NCBI GenBank assembly: GCA_023052935.1
Contig: CM041292.1
Span: 87,341,169-87,405,168, forward strand
Direction: 5' to 3'
DNA length: 64,000 nt
Origin: Piezodorus guildinii
Lineage: Eukaryota > Arthropoda > Insecta > Hemiptera > Pentatomidae
The notes beneath the pieces were generated by a model that was not told the DNA's origin, searched no databases, and was given only the letters and a program-made list of their open reading frames with translations. This document shows, in pieces, positions 24,962-33,400 of the stretch (its first letter is position 1; each line of letters starts with the position of its first letter). Position numbers and translations under genes: made by a program.

Positions 24962-25147
24962 TATATATTACATACATATATATATATATATATAACTCTG
25001 CTACTACTGTATTATAATTAAAATATTACTTACTTAGAATTTTGTTTTTATGTATTTCAGCAACTTGAACAACTAAAGTGTGAAAACCAGAGGTTAAAGG
25101 ATGAAAATGGGGCTTTGATACGAGTTATAAGCAAACTGTCTAAATGA
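29..25147 (+). CDS. Mbs: Myosin phosphatase targeting subunit (MYPT/Mbs), 3' part, multi-exon
   Basis: Regulatory subunit that targets protein phosphatase 1 to myosin light chain; the family is inhibited by Rho kinase phosphorylation. Coding exons, joined in phase: 29-121, 5100-5278, 5706-5884, 9067-9214, 10953-11062, 12827-12910, 16380-16479, 18543-18820, 20822-20935, 21612-21719, 22024-22110, then 22261-22359 or 25061-25147. Seen: [20 protein letters not shown] followed by RRSTQGVTL (first inhibitory threonine site), KRRSTGV (second site), a Ser/Pro-rich linker, and a C-terminal coiled coil ending in a leucine zipper. The N-terminal RVxF motif and ankyrin repeats lie before the window. Every junction keeps one open frame, which is strong support for the model. 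The first exon start (29 or 17) and exon 16380 are the least certain parts. Confidence 0.93.
1009..2331. mobile_element. Non-autonomous DNA transposon, about 1.3 kb, 25-bp perfect TIRs
   Basis: The 25 bases at 1009-1033 (starting AATTGAGACGTTG) reappear as an exact reverse complement at 2307-2331. Both ends are followed inward by copies of TTCCAAAAGGTACTATATCC. Further copies occur near 1173, 1255 and 1310. No transposase frame is visible. The same right end occurs again near 52185. Superfamily unknown. Confidence 0.7.
2048..2131. repeat. 28-bp tandem repeat, three copies
   Basis: Units start at 2048, 2076 and 2104, each beginning TTCCAAAAAGTACTATATCC. The unit is the subterminal motif of the surrounding transposon, so this is internal expansion of its end repeats. 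Confidence 0.85.
2830..2905 (+). mobile_element. Possible hAT transposon end (relic)
   Basis: Begins CAGTGGTGCG and continues with ACACCCCTAGGGGTC and GGGGGTCTGCG, the layout of many hAT 5' ends. No matching second end was found, so it is at most a fragment. Confidence 0.35.
3893..4368. mobile_element. Inverted mariner relic flanked by TA
   Basis: Arms of about 55 bp (left from 3893, right to 4368) are near-perfect inverted copies, the right end reading inward as ACGAGGCATG, with TA at both outer edges as mariner targets give. Inside the right arm the + strand encodes decayed mariner transposase: [13 protein letters not shown], then [18 protein letters not shown]. Inside the left arm the - strand encodes [15 protein letters not shown], the same transposase C terminus. 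A 44-base T run (4053-4096) separates the arms. Confidence 0.8.
4531..4700 (+). repeat. SINE B fragment
   Basis: Starts GGGAATGGCATGATTCAGTGG, a decayed form of the SINE B head, and continues with the family body (GGGTATGGAGACCC, GGGGCATACCCC). Diverged and truncated at its 3' side, where a SINE A piece follows in the opposite direction. Confidence 0.6.
4716..4925 (-). repeat. SINE A fragment
   Basis: Matches the family body in reverse (GACATTGCACAGGCTCGG, TCTGAAGGACACCATAACC) and the box B region as its complement, AGGTTTGAACCC. Old and diverged; the short reading frame over it is not a gene. Confidence 0.65.
5100..5278 (+). CDS. Mbs: MYPT exon with first Rho-kinase inhibitory site
   Basis: Encodes [15 protein letters not shown], then [19 protein letters not shown]; the Thr codon at 5185-5187 matches the conserved inhibitory threonine of the family. 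A better-looking donor at 5290 (GAA|GTAAGT) is ruled out because it would join to the next exon out of frame at a stop; TTAG|GTAATT at 5279 joins in frame as Asp. Confidence 0.93.
5706..5884 (+). CDS. Mbs: MYPT exon, linker with [14 protein letters not shown]
   Basis: Acceptor CCTACAG|AT, donor AAG|GTCTGT. Encodes [13 protein letters not shown], a Ser/Thr/Pro-rich stretch and [15 protein letters not shown], continuing as FMLEDA in the next exon. Phase 1 in, phase 0 out. Confidence 0.9.
5885..9066. other. MYPT intron with no gene seen
   Basis: About 3.2 kb of AT-rich DNA. It contains a (TA)n/(CATA)n microsatellite at 7238-7328 and an unusually long chance frame at 7405-7869 whose composition is simply T-rich. 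I see no transposon ends or conserved motifs. Confidence 0.6.
7238..7328. repeat. (TA)n then (CATA)n microsatellite
   Basis: Near-pure TA dinucleotide run interrupted by short TAATAT breaks, ending in about four CATA units. Confidence 0.95.
9067..9214 (+). CDS. Mbs: MYPT exon, [10 protein letters not shown] linker
   Basis: Acceptor TTGTACAG|TTT, donor AAAG|GTAAGA. Encodes [18 protein letters not shown] and a Thr/Val-rich stretch ending [10 protein letters not shown]. Phase 0 in, phase 1 out. Confidence 0.88.
9709..9998 (+). repeat. SINE A, near full length (tRNA-derived)
   Basis: Head GGGGTTACCTGTAGCAGGG carries a box A-like TAGCAGGGTGGTTAGC; box B is GGTTCAAATCC. The body has ATTTTTTAA, CCTTAGTTATGCCGTCC and CGAGCCTGAGC stretches and the tail is AAATAAATAAACAAACAA. 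At least six relatives occur in the window. It is a SINE and not a tRNA gene: no cloverleaf closes. Confidence 0.88.
10417..10675. mobile_element. Short MITE with ACTTTCACTTACCT ends
   Basis: ACTTTCACTTACCT at 10417-10430 is matched by its exact reverse complement at 10662-10675. The interior is homologous to the left part of a longer copy at 56024-56926 (shared ATGTGTTTTATTAAA and TCATCACTCTC blocks), so this is an internally deleted relative. No coding sequence. Confidence 0.75.
10953..11062 (+). CDS. Mbs: MYPT exon with second inhibitory site
   Basis: Acceptor TTTTCTTAG|AA, donor GAT|GTAGGT. Encodes [17 protein letters not shown], then the basic run [18 protein letters not shown]. The Thr codon at 11036-11038 lies in the KRRSTG context of the second Rho-kinase site of vertebrate MYPT1. 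Confidence 0.92.
11305..12110 (+). mobile_element. Jockey-type non-LTR retrotransposon, dead 3' fragment
   Basis: Conceptual + strand pieces in different frames: [10 protein letters not shown] and [10 protein letters not shown] from the reverse transcriptase palm, then [19 protein letters not shown] and [20 protein letters not shown], then [20 protein letters not shown] and [20 protein letters not shown]. These are the palm and thumb side of Jockey-clade RT. The FADD catalytic box reads FAVN, and frameshifts break the frame. The 3' non-coding part seems to run to about 12110. Confidence 0.85.
12503..12727 (+). mobile_element. Palindromic repeat family P, copy 1
   Basis: Nested palindrome: an AAAAATATTTTAATTTTG arm meets its complement at 12685-12705, and an inner GGCCC/GGGCC pair brackets CCATCATCAGC. 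Flanked by a perfect 15-base direct repeat, TATAAACAAAATCAG (12488-12502 and 12728-12742). Two relatives lie at 21377 and 33105. Confidence 0.75.
12827..12910 (+). CDS. Mbs: MYPT short acidic/Ser exon
   Basis: Acceptor TTATAAG|GAG, donor GAA|GTAAGG; exactly 28 codons, [20 protein letters not shown] onward. Phase 0 on both sides, so it could be skipped without breaking the frame. Confidence 0.8.
12911..16379. other. MYPT intron, one SINE relic
   Basis: AT-rich intron. Apart from the SINE B copy at 13445-13687 and an A run at 15120-15142 I see no feature I can support. Confidence 0.55.
13445..13687 (+). repeat. SINE B, 5'-truncated
   Basis: Body blocks of the family in order: GCAGAATATTTACTTATTCTG, GGTAGGGAGACCCTCCTG, TATAAAGTGGCTACCC, GGGTTGTAGAAGTACAGG. 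The tRNA-like head is missing or decayed. The 3' end runs into T-rich sequence as in the copy at 32181. Confidence 0.75.
16380..16479 (+). CDS. Mbs: Probable MYPT exon recovered by phase (Ser-rich)
   Basis: The exon at 12827 ends in phase 0 but the exon at 18543 needs phase 1, so an exon of length 3n+1 is missing. This stretch fits: 100 bases, reading [20 protein letters not shown] and on to SFSHLGG, less AT-rich than its surroundings. The donor is GAG|GTTGTA; a second donor three bases downstream (GTT|GTAATT) keeps the phase and adds one codon. The acceptor AACAAG|ATG is weak. An alternative first exon using the ATG at 16380 is another possibility. Confidence 0.6.
16480..18542. other. MYPT intron, no feature seen
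   Basis: About 2 kb of AT-rich unique-looking DNA with no repeat ends, coding motifs or RNA-like boxes that I could recognise. Confidence 0.5.
18543..18820 (+). CDS. Mbs: MYPT exon, long Ser/Pro/Tyr-rich linker
   Basis: Acceptor AAATTGCAG|GT, donor CAA|GTAAGA. Encodes [20 protein letters not shown], a Ser-Pro stretch [15 protein letters not shown] and a basic [19 protein letters not shown]. The overlapping +1 frame is also open but has no family resemblance and does not join to the next exon. Confidence 0.88.
18821..20770. other. MYPT intron with a short hairpin and repeat-like block
   Basis: Contains a perfect 9-bp hairpin at 19488-19516 (GTCCAACAA, then TTGTTGGAC) followed by CTGAAGAAGACC and GGCTGAAACGTCAGC at about 19543-19577, a layout typical of invertebrate repeat ends. 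The rest is AT-rich with A and T runs. Confidence 0.5.
20771..20935 (+). CDS. Mbs: MYPT exon with alternative 3' splice sites
   Basis: The core exon is 20822-20935: [17 protein letters not shown] onward to EIIDYKK, donor AAG|GTATAT. Upstream at 20771 is a second acceptor with a far better pyrimidine tract, itself a tandem TAGCAG. Using it adds exactly 17 in-frame codons ([10 protein letters not shown] start) with no stop. DYKK leads directly into LYEE of the next exon, as in vertebrate family members. Confidence 0.85.
20947..20985. repeat. (TA)n microsatellite
   Basis: TA dinucleotide run just after the donor of the exon ending at 20935. Confidence 0.9.
21377..21558 (+). mobile_element. Palindromic repeat family P, copy 2
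   Basis: Starts ATTGAGGATGTATAGTCGAC like copy 1 and carries CGTTTCGGCTTAAGC, TGAGCCATCATCAG and the returning arm TAAGCCGAAAC. Flanked by similar direct repeats ATTGATCTGAAATTAT (21361-21376) and ATTGGTCTGAAAAATAT (from 21559). Confidence 0.7.
21612..21719 (+). CDS. Mbs: MYPT coiled-coil exon 1
   Basis: Acceptor TATATAG|CTT, donor TTG|GTAAGT; 36 codons, [19 protein letters not shown] onward, heptad-like and charged. Start of the C-terminal coiled coil that carries protein partners in this family. Phase 0 both ends. Confidence 0.93.
22024..22110 (+). CDS. Mbs: MYPT coiled-coil exon 2
   Basis: Acceptor TTAAAG|GCT, donor AAG|GTAATT; 29 codons including [20 protein letters not shown], very close to the [17 protein letters not shown] stretch of vertebrate MYPT1. 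Phase 0 out, and both downstream last exons are phase 0. Confidence 0.94.
22261..22359 (+). CDS. Mbs: MYPT alternative last exon A (leucine zipper, longer tail)
   Basis: Acceptor TTTTTCAG|CAA; reads [20 protein letters not shown] then [12 protein letters not shown] and TAG at 22357. Hydrophobic residues repeat every seven, as in a leucine zipper. It is collinear with the exon at 25061, so the two are duplicates used as alternative ends. Confidence 0.9.
   Translation, partial: QLQKLKSDNERLRAENRALTRVVSKLTSSHIK
23660..23941 (+). repeat. SINE A, near full length
   Basis: Head GGGGTTACCTGTAGCAGTG, box B-like GGATCAAACCC, same body and tail (AAATAAATAAACAAACAA) as the copy at 9709. Confidence 0.85.
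24697..24993. repeat. Long imperfect (TA)n tract, about 300 bp
   Basis: Almost pure TA/TATT/ATAC simple repeat, self-complementary throughout, ending 68 bases before the alternative last exon at 25061. Confidence 0.95.
25061..25147 (+). CDS. Mbs: MYPT alternative last exon B (leucine zipper, short tail)
   Basis: Acceptor TATTTCAG|CAA; reads [20 protein letters not shown] then RVISKLSK and TGA at 25145. The end [18 protein letters not shown] is nearly the same as the C terminus of vertebrate MYPT1, so this looks like the ancestral form. AATAAA at 25838 and 26263 are candidate poly(A) signals for this transcript. Confidence 0.92.
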   Translation, partial: QLEQLKCENQRLKDENGALIRVISKLSK

Positions 25148-27044
25148 CTTTTGCTTTATCTTCATTATTCCTTTTACTTTAGGTGTTCATAATCTCATTA
25201 TTTAGTTTCTGTTGTGTACAGCTGTTATAAGTTTATTTAAGTATGTATTGCTCATTCACTTTCACAGTGTTGAGCCTGTCATCTAGTGAGAAAGATTATT
25301 ATTTATTGATTGTTACGTACATTGGATTTTGTTTGTATCCAATCATAGTGATTGATTTTTATTTTTTAAGTAAAAATGTGTCAAGCATAGTTCGATTTTA
25401 ACTTCACAGTATTTTTTTAATTTTTATTGAGGGCATTTTCATCATTCACGTTGTATTAATTTAAACTTTTTTTTCTTTTGTTTGATGAAGCCTATCTTAT
25501 TGACAGATGAATGGAAACTGAAATTAAATTTTTATATTAAATGCATTCCATGCTAATAACTGCTCTCTAAACACATCAAACCATTAAAAATTTTAAATCT
25601 CCATTCATTTATGCTATGTATTAAAGTTGTATATTAAATCATGTAAACATAGTTACTATATTAAAATTTATTCTAAATGTTTATATATTTATAATGAATT
25701 GTCAATATTTTGTAAGTCTTTCTCATCTAATATTTATTTATATTGCATACCATTGTAAATAGTTATTCACAAACCTTGGGTTTTTATTTATTAACTTTTT
25801 TGTTCGACACTGCTTGAGGATGCACTCATTCCTTGCAAATAAACAAAACAAAAAAAAAACTGAATTGTTTACTAAAACAACTATTAATTGATAGGTCCAA
25901 AGTATATGTATTAAATTACTGTTTGTTTTCTAGTCCTTAGTGTTTTTCTATATATATTATTATTTTATTTTATTTTTTACTTTTGTTGTACTTTTAATGT
26001 TATTTAGTTGGTACACATTTTGTTACAACTGCAATTGCTTCGCTGGGTCGCAGTAAAAAAGAAACGTTGGGTGTAAATTATGTTCTTAGCCTGTGCAATA
26101 ATATTGCTTGACCCAAACACTATTGAGCACTTGTTAGTATAACACTGTAACATATGCATTCAGAATTTTAATTATGCTTGTTAGGCAATGTAAATTATTA
26201 ATTTAAAGATAATGTTCATTTTAAGTTTTTATATTGTACAAAATACAAATGTAAATTTATGAAATAAATATTAGAAATATGTGCCTTTGCTTAAATTATA
26301 ATAGCTGATTGTTTATCATCGAAATAGTGATTTTACCATCTTGTAACCATAAATATTTACTGAACATGCCACTGCCAAAAAAGGTGTTTTTGGAATTAAA
26401 ATTGTTTATATATACCAACCAAAAACTATTATAAATTTATTAAAAATTAAAAGAAATATTTTAATTATATGTATTAAGTTTTTCTTTTATTCCCATTCTT
26501 TTAATACCTTTTTTCAGGAATTGAATAAAATATAACAATGGGTAAAAGTAGGTATTAATTGAAAAGATATCAATAAAAAATATTTATGTTAAAATAATGT
26601 AAAACAATAAATTAAAAAAAAAAAAAAATCATTCAAGAACACTATGCACTATTACATGTATATACAGAATATATGAGACAAAAAAAAAACCTTTGGTACA
26701 TAAGGGCAGAAGAAATAAAATAAAAGACTAGGTAAATAAACAATGGCATAATGATGTTATTTACAAAAAATAAAATAATTTTATTGCAATATGAATTAGA
26801 GTAACTTGTAACAACACAATGCAAATTCTTTAGTTATTATTTACCATTATGTTAAATAACATTGTATACAAGTCTATATTTTTTGTTGACACATTTGTCA
26901 AAATGAGGACTGCAATGAGTGTCCAAAAAATAAAGCATCCTACAAATGAGTAAGTTTTACAAATTTAATAAGATTCTTGATAAAAATACTTTAGATATAA
27001 CTCCCAGTTCTTAACAACCTCAAAAAGTTTAAAGTATCACATTC
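25148..27044. other. Tail-to-tail region between MYPT and Rab21
   Basis: 3' UTR of MYPT transcript B from the left and of Rab21 from the right. + strand AATAAA at 25838 and 26263 suit MYPT; TTTATT at 26780 (AATAAA on the - strand) suits Rab21. No other feature apart from A/T runs. Confidence 0.6.
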
Positions 27045-27282
27045 TTATGCCGCACTTGAACCACAACATGACCGTGATGGCTTTGATACAGTTTCATCAT
27101 CATCCATAATGACAATATTTCTTCTCAAGCTGTTTGATCGACTCAATTCATTTGCTTTAAGTAGTTCCTGTTCCTGTGCTCGCTGCATCATTCTTTGTGT
27201 TAATTCTAAAAACATATCCTCGATTCCAGTATTAAGTTTTGCTGAAGTATGAAAATGTATAGCACCAACTGTTTTAGCGTAC
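27045..27282 (-). CDS. Rab21: Rab21 exon 4 and stop
   Basis: Completes Glu and reads YAKTVGAIHFHTSAKLNTG, a helical/basic tail, then IVIMDDDETVSKPSRSCCG and SSAA with TAA at 27047-27045. Acceptor TTCTTAG|GTA. Confidence 0.96.
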
Positions 27283-27460
27283 CTAAGAAAAAAAAAGTGC
27301 AAATAATTAATGAAACTGCAGTGTACCATCACATTTGCTTTCTTATTACTAAGCCATTACTTTATCTGCTGATTCATGGGAGTTAGAGATGTGTCGTTAC
27401 TGATTTTTACTATACCTGTTCCAACCCATTTCAATACACAAATGGAACCGTTCCAATAAA

Positions 27461-27492
<32 letters not shown>

Positions 27493-30400
27493 TATATATA
27501 AGAATAAAAGCGAAGAAGATAAAGGATTAAGCATTGTTTATATTTAGCTAGCTGAATTTGTCACAAAATTGAAAGAAATTTCAGAGGCAATGCTTCACCT
27601 GACTTTATTTAACAATTGCAGTATATTAAAAATCGTTGGCTAATAATTAAAAAACACAGCTTTGATAGCAACCAACTGTGCCACTACAGCCCATGAAGAG
27701 TTTTGGGCTCAGTACATGTAGAGATTTGTACGTACTTTTTATAAGCCAACGGCCGTGCAATGAGGTGATTCAGCTGAGATCAAGCTCAGCGCCAGGTTTT
27801 TTCCCCAGTTTTGGGCACCCACTTGATTGAGGCTGGGCGTGCCCCAGGAGGGTCTCCGAACCCCAGGATCGTGCCCCCTCCCCTCCCCCGGCTGAAATAG
27901 CAATAAATAATATTCCGCCACAGCCGAGATTCAAGCCCAGGATCCAGAGCACAGTAGAATAGTGCTCTACCCACTAGACCACACCGCTCCCTCAATAGCA
28001 ACACTACAACTACAAATATAAACTTAACTTTTATAAAAACCGTCTATTAGCCACTTCCTGTCCATTCAATTCACCAAGATTCCCATGTAGATTAGCTAAT
28101 TTCAGTTGAAATCAATAAATAAAACAGATAGATGCCTTTACTTATTTTATTCCAAAAATTTACCACCAAATATTATTTGGAATGTTAACTTTTCAAAGAA
28201 GAAAATTAGCTTATATATTATTTTATAAAATTCAGAATTATATTTAATTTAATTTACTGTATTCAAATTAATGTACTGCAATCACACTGAAATAATAATT
28301 ATAAAGACAGCAAGAAAAAAATATATATATAACAGATACATATTGAGTCATAAACTTGACAAACAATTCCAATTCATAAAAAATCCACCTGAAAAAAATT
28401 TCTTTCATGTAAAACTTATTTCTTGTAAATACTTAATACTTAGGACATTTAAAAAAATGCAACTGAGAAAATGGCAAGGAATAAATAGAAATCTACATCA
28501 TATTACTTTTATTGTTTAGGTTTATTAGTTATCATAATTTTCCGCTCTATTGTTAACTTTTTTATTTGAGCTGAGAAACTTTCTTAACTTGAGAAATGGA
28601 GCTGACAAAAACCCTGCTATATGGCATTAATTTGTTTTAAAATCGCTTATATTAGTAAGTGGAACACTTGGAACGGTGGAGCCGGGAGCTCCATTCTCGA
28701 TACAGTTCCAGTTCCACCATTCCCCACTAGTTACTGATCCAGTTCCATCATTCTCCACTTGTTCCATCGTTCTCTACCAGTTCCGTCATTTTCCACTTGT
28801 TCCAAGCCTAACTCCGCCGAGCTTTCCTGACCCGGCCCGATGTGGGTGGATCTTTCCCCATCCCATACCGATCCAGCTGGATCGATAATTCTCAGACCTT
28901 TGGAACAGTTCCAGACCAAGACTAGGTTACATGTTTTCTGATCCAGTTCCATCGGCACATAATCGGTGGATAATGGGAGTGAGAAGTAAATTCCTCCTTG
29001 TGAATGATCATACTAATCTATAGTAACTGTGGGATAAACCTGTTTGGTTAAATTAAAGATGGCTAAGTTCCTAAAAACTTCCATATATCCCTCTTTAAAG
29101 CTAATTAATCCTTCCTCTTCCCTACCCTCCCAAAAATGAAAATATAATCAAATTTATTTTAAAGAAAAACAAGCAAATACAAACCAATGTAATAATAAAA
29201 AACATTCTTAAAATGATAATAGTTACATACACACATATTCTGGCCAAAACTAGGTTATTTTATTTTGATATCTAATTAGACTATAATCGGTAATTATCTC
29301 CAATTACATGCAAAGATGTTAAGTGATGAAATATTTTACTTAAACAGAGGAAAGAGAATAATATAAGAGACCTAATTTTTTCTAATAATTAGGTCTACAG
29401 AATAGACTACAAAATATAGCATTCAACACATAAATTCAGTGTATAACTCTTTTGAAATTTCAAGTGTTTTCAATCTTGAAAAATTATTCAAGAGTAACAT
29501 TGGGTATTCAATATCTAAAATTCTTAAGATTCAAAACCCATAGATTGCTTAGATGACATCAGAAACATTTAAAATTAAATTACATCATAATTTAATTACT
29601 AAATCAAATATACAAAGCAGAGAGCTCAGGGATACATCAATAAAAGGAATACATAAAAATTGATAACATTTTGATTTGTATTCTTTCTAAAAAAAGGAAT
29701 TTAGTAAAAATTGGTGGATCTCTTCCAATTTAACTTGTGTGTCATCTGCCTTGCGTTTTTACTGTTTTTTTGGGATTGGTCAAGTAAAAAAAAGTCTAAC
29801 TAAAGTGTGGAAAAACTATTAAACAAAGTGAAAAACTATTTTTAATTTGGCTAGTCAGTTAAATCATCTTACCATATTTTTTTAGAGTTTTGGTGTTCTG
29901 CTTTACTTTTTGTTAATCAAGGTACTGTTTTCTTAAGTATCATAGTAATCATATAATAAGCTATTTGTTTAAAACACTTTACAGGAACTGGAGTTATAAG
30001 AAAATCATGCAGGTTGTTTTCACATAATTTTAATCATAGGTAAAAAATTTCTTATTCAAGTGTAAAATATTCTAAAAATGCTTCTTAAAAAATAAATTAA
30101 AATTTAATTATATTAATGAAGAAGCGCGAAAGTAACACAGACTAATATTTTTCTATAAGGTGTGCGTAAAGAAAGATAATCTTTTTCACAAATTTATTCT
30201 CCTCCAAACTTTAAGCCTGGAATGGAGGAATAATAGCGTGCACAATTTTTATCTAACCTCTCTAAAAAAAATAAATAATAATAGTAATAAATAAATTAAA
30301 AAGTCGATTAAAGAAGAAAGAATTTTTTCACTAAGACCAGACTTCTTTGCTCCACTTTTCATCATGTGTAATGTATCGATTAGTCAGTCATTGGTTTTGA

Positions 30401-33400
30401 TTAGTAGTTTGTTTTATTTTCAAAGGACTGTAAGTTGTTGAACAAGCTTTACATTTTATCAGTAAAATGGCCTAAGATGAATAAACGAAACACTGATTGA
30501 ATTATAGGATGCTACAGAAATAATCTGGATAGATGTATTCAGATAAAGATAGTACAAACTATTCCAATAACCTATTTATAATGCAATATTTGGGCATTCT
30601 ATTCTATTCTATTTGGGCTAAAATTTCGTTTCAGAGGAAGGATGGGCAATGTTAGAGAAACCCAGATTTTGTTTTGACAAAGAAGGGTGTGATCAAGTTG
30701 AGAGTGTAAGCAGGATGTAAAGTAATCTGTTTTATTAAATTAGAGATCAATAGATATGTTAGAGCCTTAATTGCAGTTTGTAACACTGAAACTACCAACA
30801 GAAATATATTAATAGTCGCTTAATAATAATAATTACTTATAAATTATAGAGATATCTAAAGCATTCCAAATCACCATGGATGGGACATACATTCGTCACC
30901 AAAGGCAAGAAAAACCATCGAATGCTGATAAAGTGTTAAACAATTGTTTGTGAGAAATTTTATGCTTTACTTATACCCAATAGCTGCTTGTTTAGCTGGG
31001 GCATTAGCATTAGTAATTATAAAAAATTGGGTCTAAAAAGAAAAAAAGTGAATTTATCTAGAGTTGAAAACAAGATCAAATTCAAAACAAGGCCCAAATG
31101 AGGGAGTAGGTAATTTAAGAACTTCCCAACTCCATAACAAATATATTTAACAACAAATGTTCATGGAAATCCAGGTTTGAAACATTATTATAAAAAGTGA
31201 GAGCTGAAACATCAGCACATTTTTTTAAGACCTTCGCTAAAGACCTATGTCATTGAACTAGTAAAAATTGTTGAATGACTAGAACAAATTATTACATCAT
31301 TTATCTAGAATCTCATCTGTTGAAATGCATTTCATAAAACAGGTTATTTTGAGATTAATAAAATTTCTATTACATCACTACTGATTGTTCAGAAATTATA
31401 ATTTTTAAAAAGAAGTTTTAGTTGATTAGAATATATTATAGGTTTTTAAGAGACTTCACTAAGCTTTGCCGAGTTATCTGAGGGCAAATTACTCAATTCC
31501 AAACCAATTTATATGTTTCTTTTGGTCATTATTATTAATTTTAATTACTGCATTACTACATAAAATAAAATAATGCCACTTACTGATGCTAATGAATTTC
31601 ATATGAAAATTGTCCATGCCTATTAAGATGCTGATTAATAATGTATATTTCCAGTACAAAGGGTTCTTAATATTATTTCACAGCTGGATTAATTTTCAAA
31701 ATAATTATTTGAGTTTTCATTCTAAAAATGCATTGTGTAATACAATGAATGTTTTAAACGAGACAAATAATTACTTGAAGAAAGAATGGAAGATTTCATA
31801 AGACATCTTAAATGGAATTAATTTGCTTTGATCTTATATTAATTGCCAAAAATTTATATTGACATGCTCAAGGCCTTAGTAACGATGAAGAGATGTTTCC
31901 TTTACTAAGGCAGATATACCTGTTAAGACAGCGAAAAATTTTCTTCAAGCCTAACAACAAAAATCTTATTCAACACATCTCACATGCATCACATGAGTAA
32001 AGGCAGCGCTACACAGTGAGAATTAGGGTATGTGTAGGTGAGGTGAAATTCGTGAATCGTAGGTGAAAGTGAATATCACATACTTTCAACATATTACAAT
32101 AAATATTTAATTACCGAATTTTCTATACTACTTCATCATTTATTGTTTTAGCCTTTTATTATAAAAAAAAAAAAAAAAACCTGTACCACTACAACCCATG
32201 AAGGGTCTTGGGCTCAGTACATATAGAGATTCGTACTGTTTCTAGGCCAACGGCAGTGCAATGGGGTGATTAGGCCTTAATCACGCTCAGCCGCCAGGTT
32301 TCTCCCCAATTAATTTGGGTACCCACTTTATAGAGGCTGGGTCTGCCCCAGGAGGGTCTCCATACCCTAGGGTCGCCCCCCGACTGAATTAACAGAATAA
32401 ATAATATTTCTGCCTCAGCCGGGATTCGAACCCAGGACCGAGCACAGCAGTATGCTCTCCACTAGACCACGCCGCTCCCCTTTTATTATAAATAATGTTT
32501 AATTTCTTAAAATCGAGTTTCTACATTAAGAAAACATGTTTTCATGATGTGTATATAACACTTGTTTGTTTTGATATAACTTTATCATTCAGTTTTTTTA
32601 TACTTAAAAAAAAAATTAATGATATTATAGGATTTTACTAACAGTAATATTTGATGTCATTATCCAAATTTATTTTTTTTAAATAAGCCTTCCCCCTCTC
32701 CAGTTACTTTTATGAACCCTCACAAGACTTGCTTTCACCTCACCTACACATACCCTATTTCTCACTGGGTAGTGCTACCTTAACACTTCATAACTGGAAG
32801 CCTAAATCGTCAAATGAAATTATACTAGTAAAGGAAACAAATGACAAACTTCAATTTAAATCCAAGTTAAGGGATGGCTTCATTTTAAAAAAATTGAGTG
32901 AAAAAAACAAAGAGGGTAAAAATGAATCTTTCTTAGGGAATTAAGTACAGAAAATCTAGTTAACATACATGCTATAACAGATTGAAACCAAAATTCTAGT
33001 TTAATTAACAAATAAGTAGGAAACTAATTTAATAAAAGCAACAAGCTACACGACGATATTTTTATTTCTGATAACGTTATATTCTCATGAAAAAGATAGA
33101 AATAATGAGGAGTCAATTGTGTATATAATATTCTAATTTAGCTGACATTACGGCTCAAACATATGAGCCATCATCAAGGCTGCTAACATCAGAATAACAA
33201 AAGATACATCATCAATGCAGTATAGGTGTTCGCAACCCTAACCTTGTCTTACATGTTTGAGCTCAAATGTTGGCAAAATTAAAATATTTTTCACACAACT
33301 CCTAAACATTTCTAGCTATGATAATTTCAAGAGTTAACCAAAACATCCTCAATATTAATTTCATGACAGTCAACAAAAATGAAAAGAAAGGCAAGAATGA

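Larger units (their letters stand above)
22360..25060. other. 3' UTR of MYPT end A and intron to end B
   Basis: Sequence between the two alternative last exons. For transcripts ending in exon A the first part is 3' UTR; AATAAA near 23282 is one possible poly(A) signal. It contains the SINE A copy at 23660-23941 and a large TA-rich block at 24697-24993. Confidence 0.6.

Noticed and set aside
27739..28004. Three overlapping - strand frames
   Set aside because: They fall inside a SINE B copy and have no protein features.
28676..28958. 70- and 75-residue frames on both strands
   Set aside because: They only translate the degenerate tandem repeat in Rab21 intron 3.
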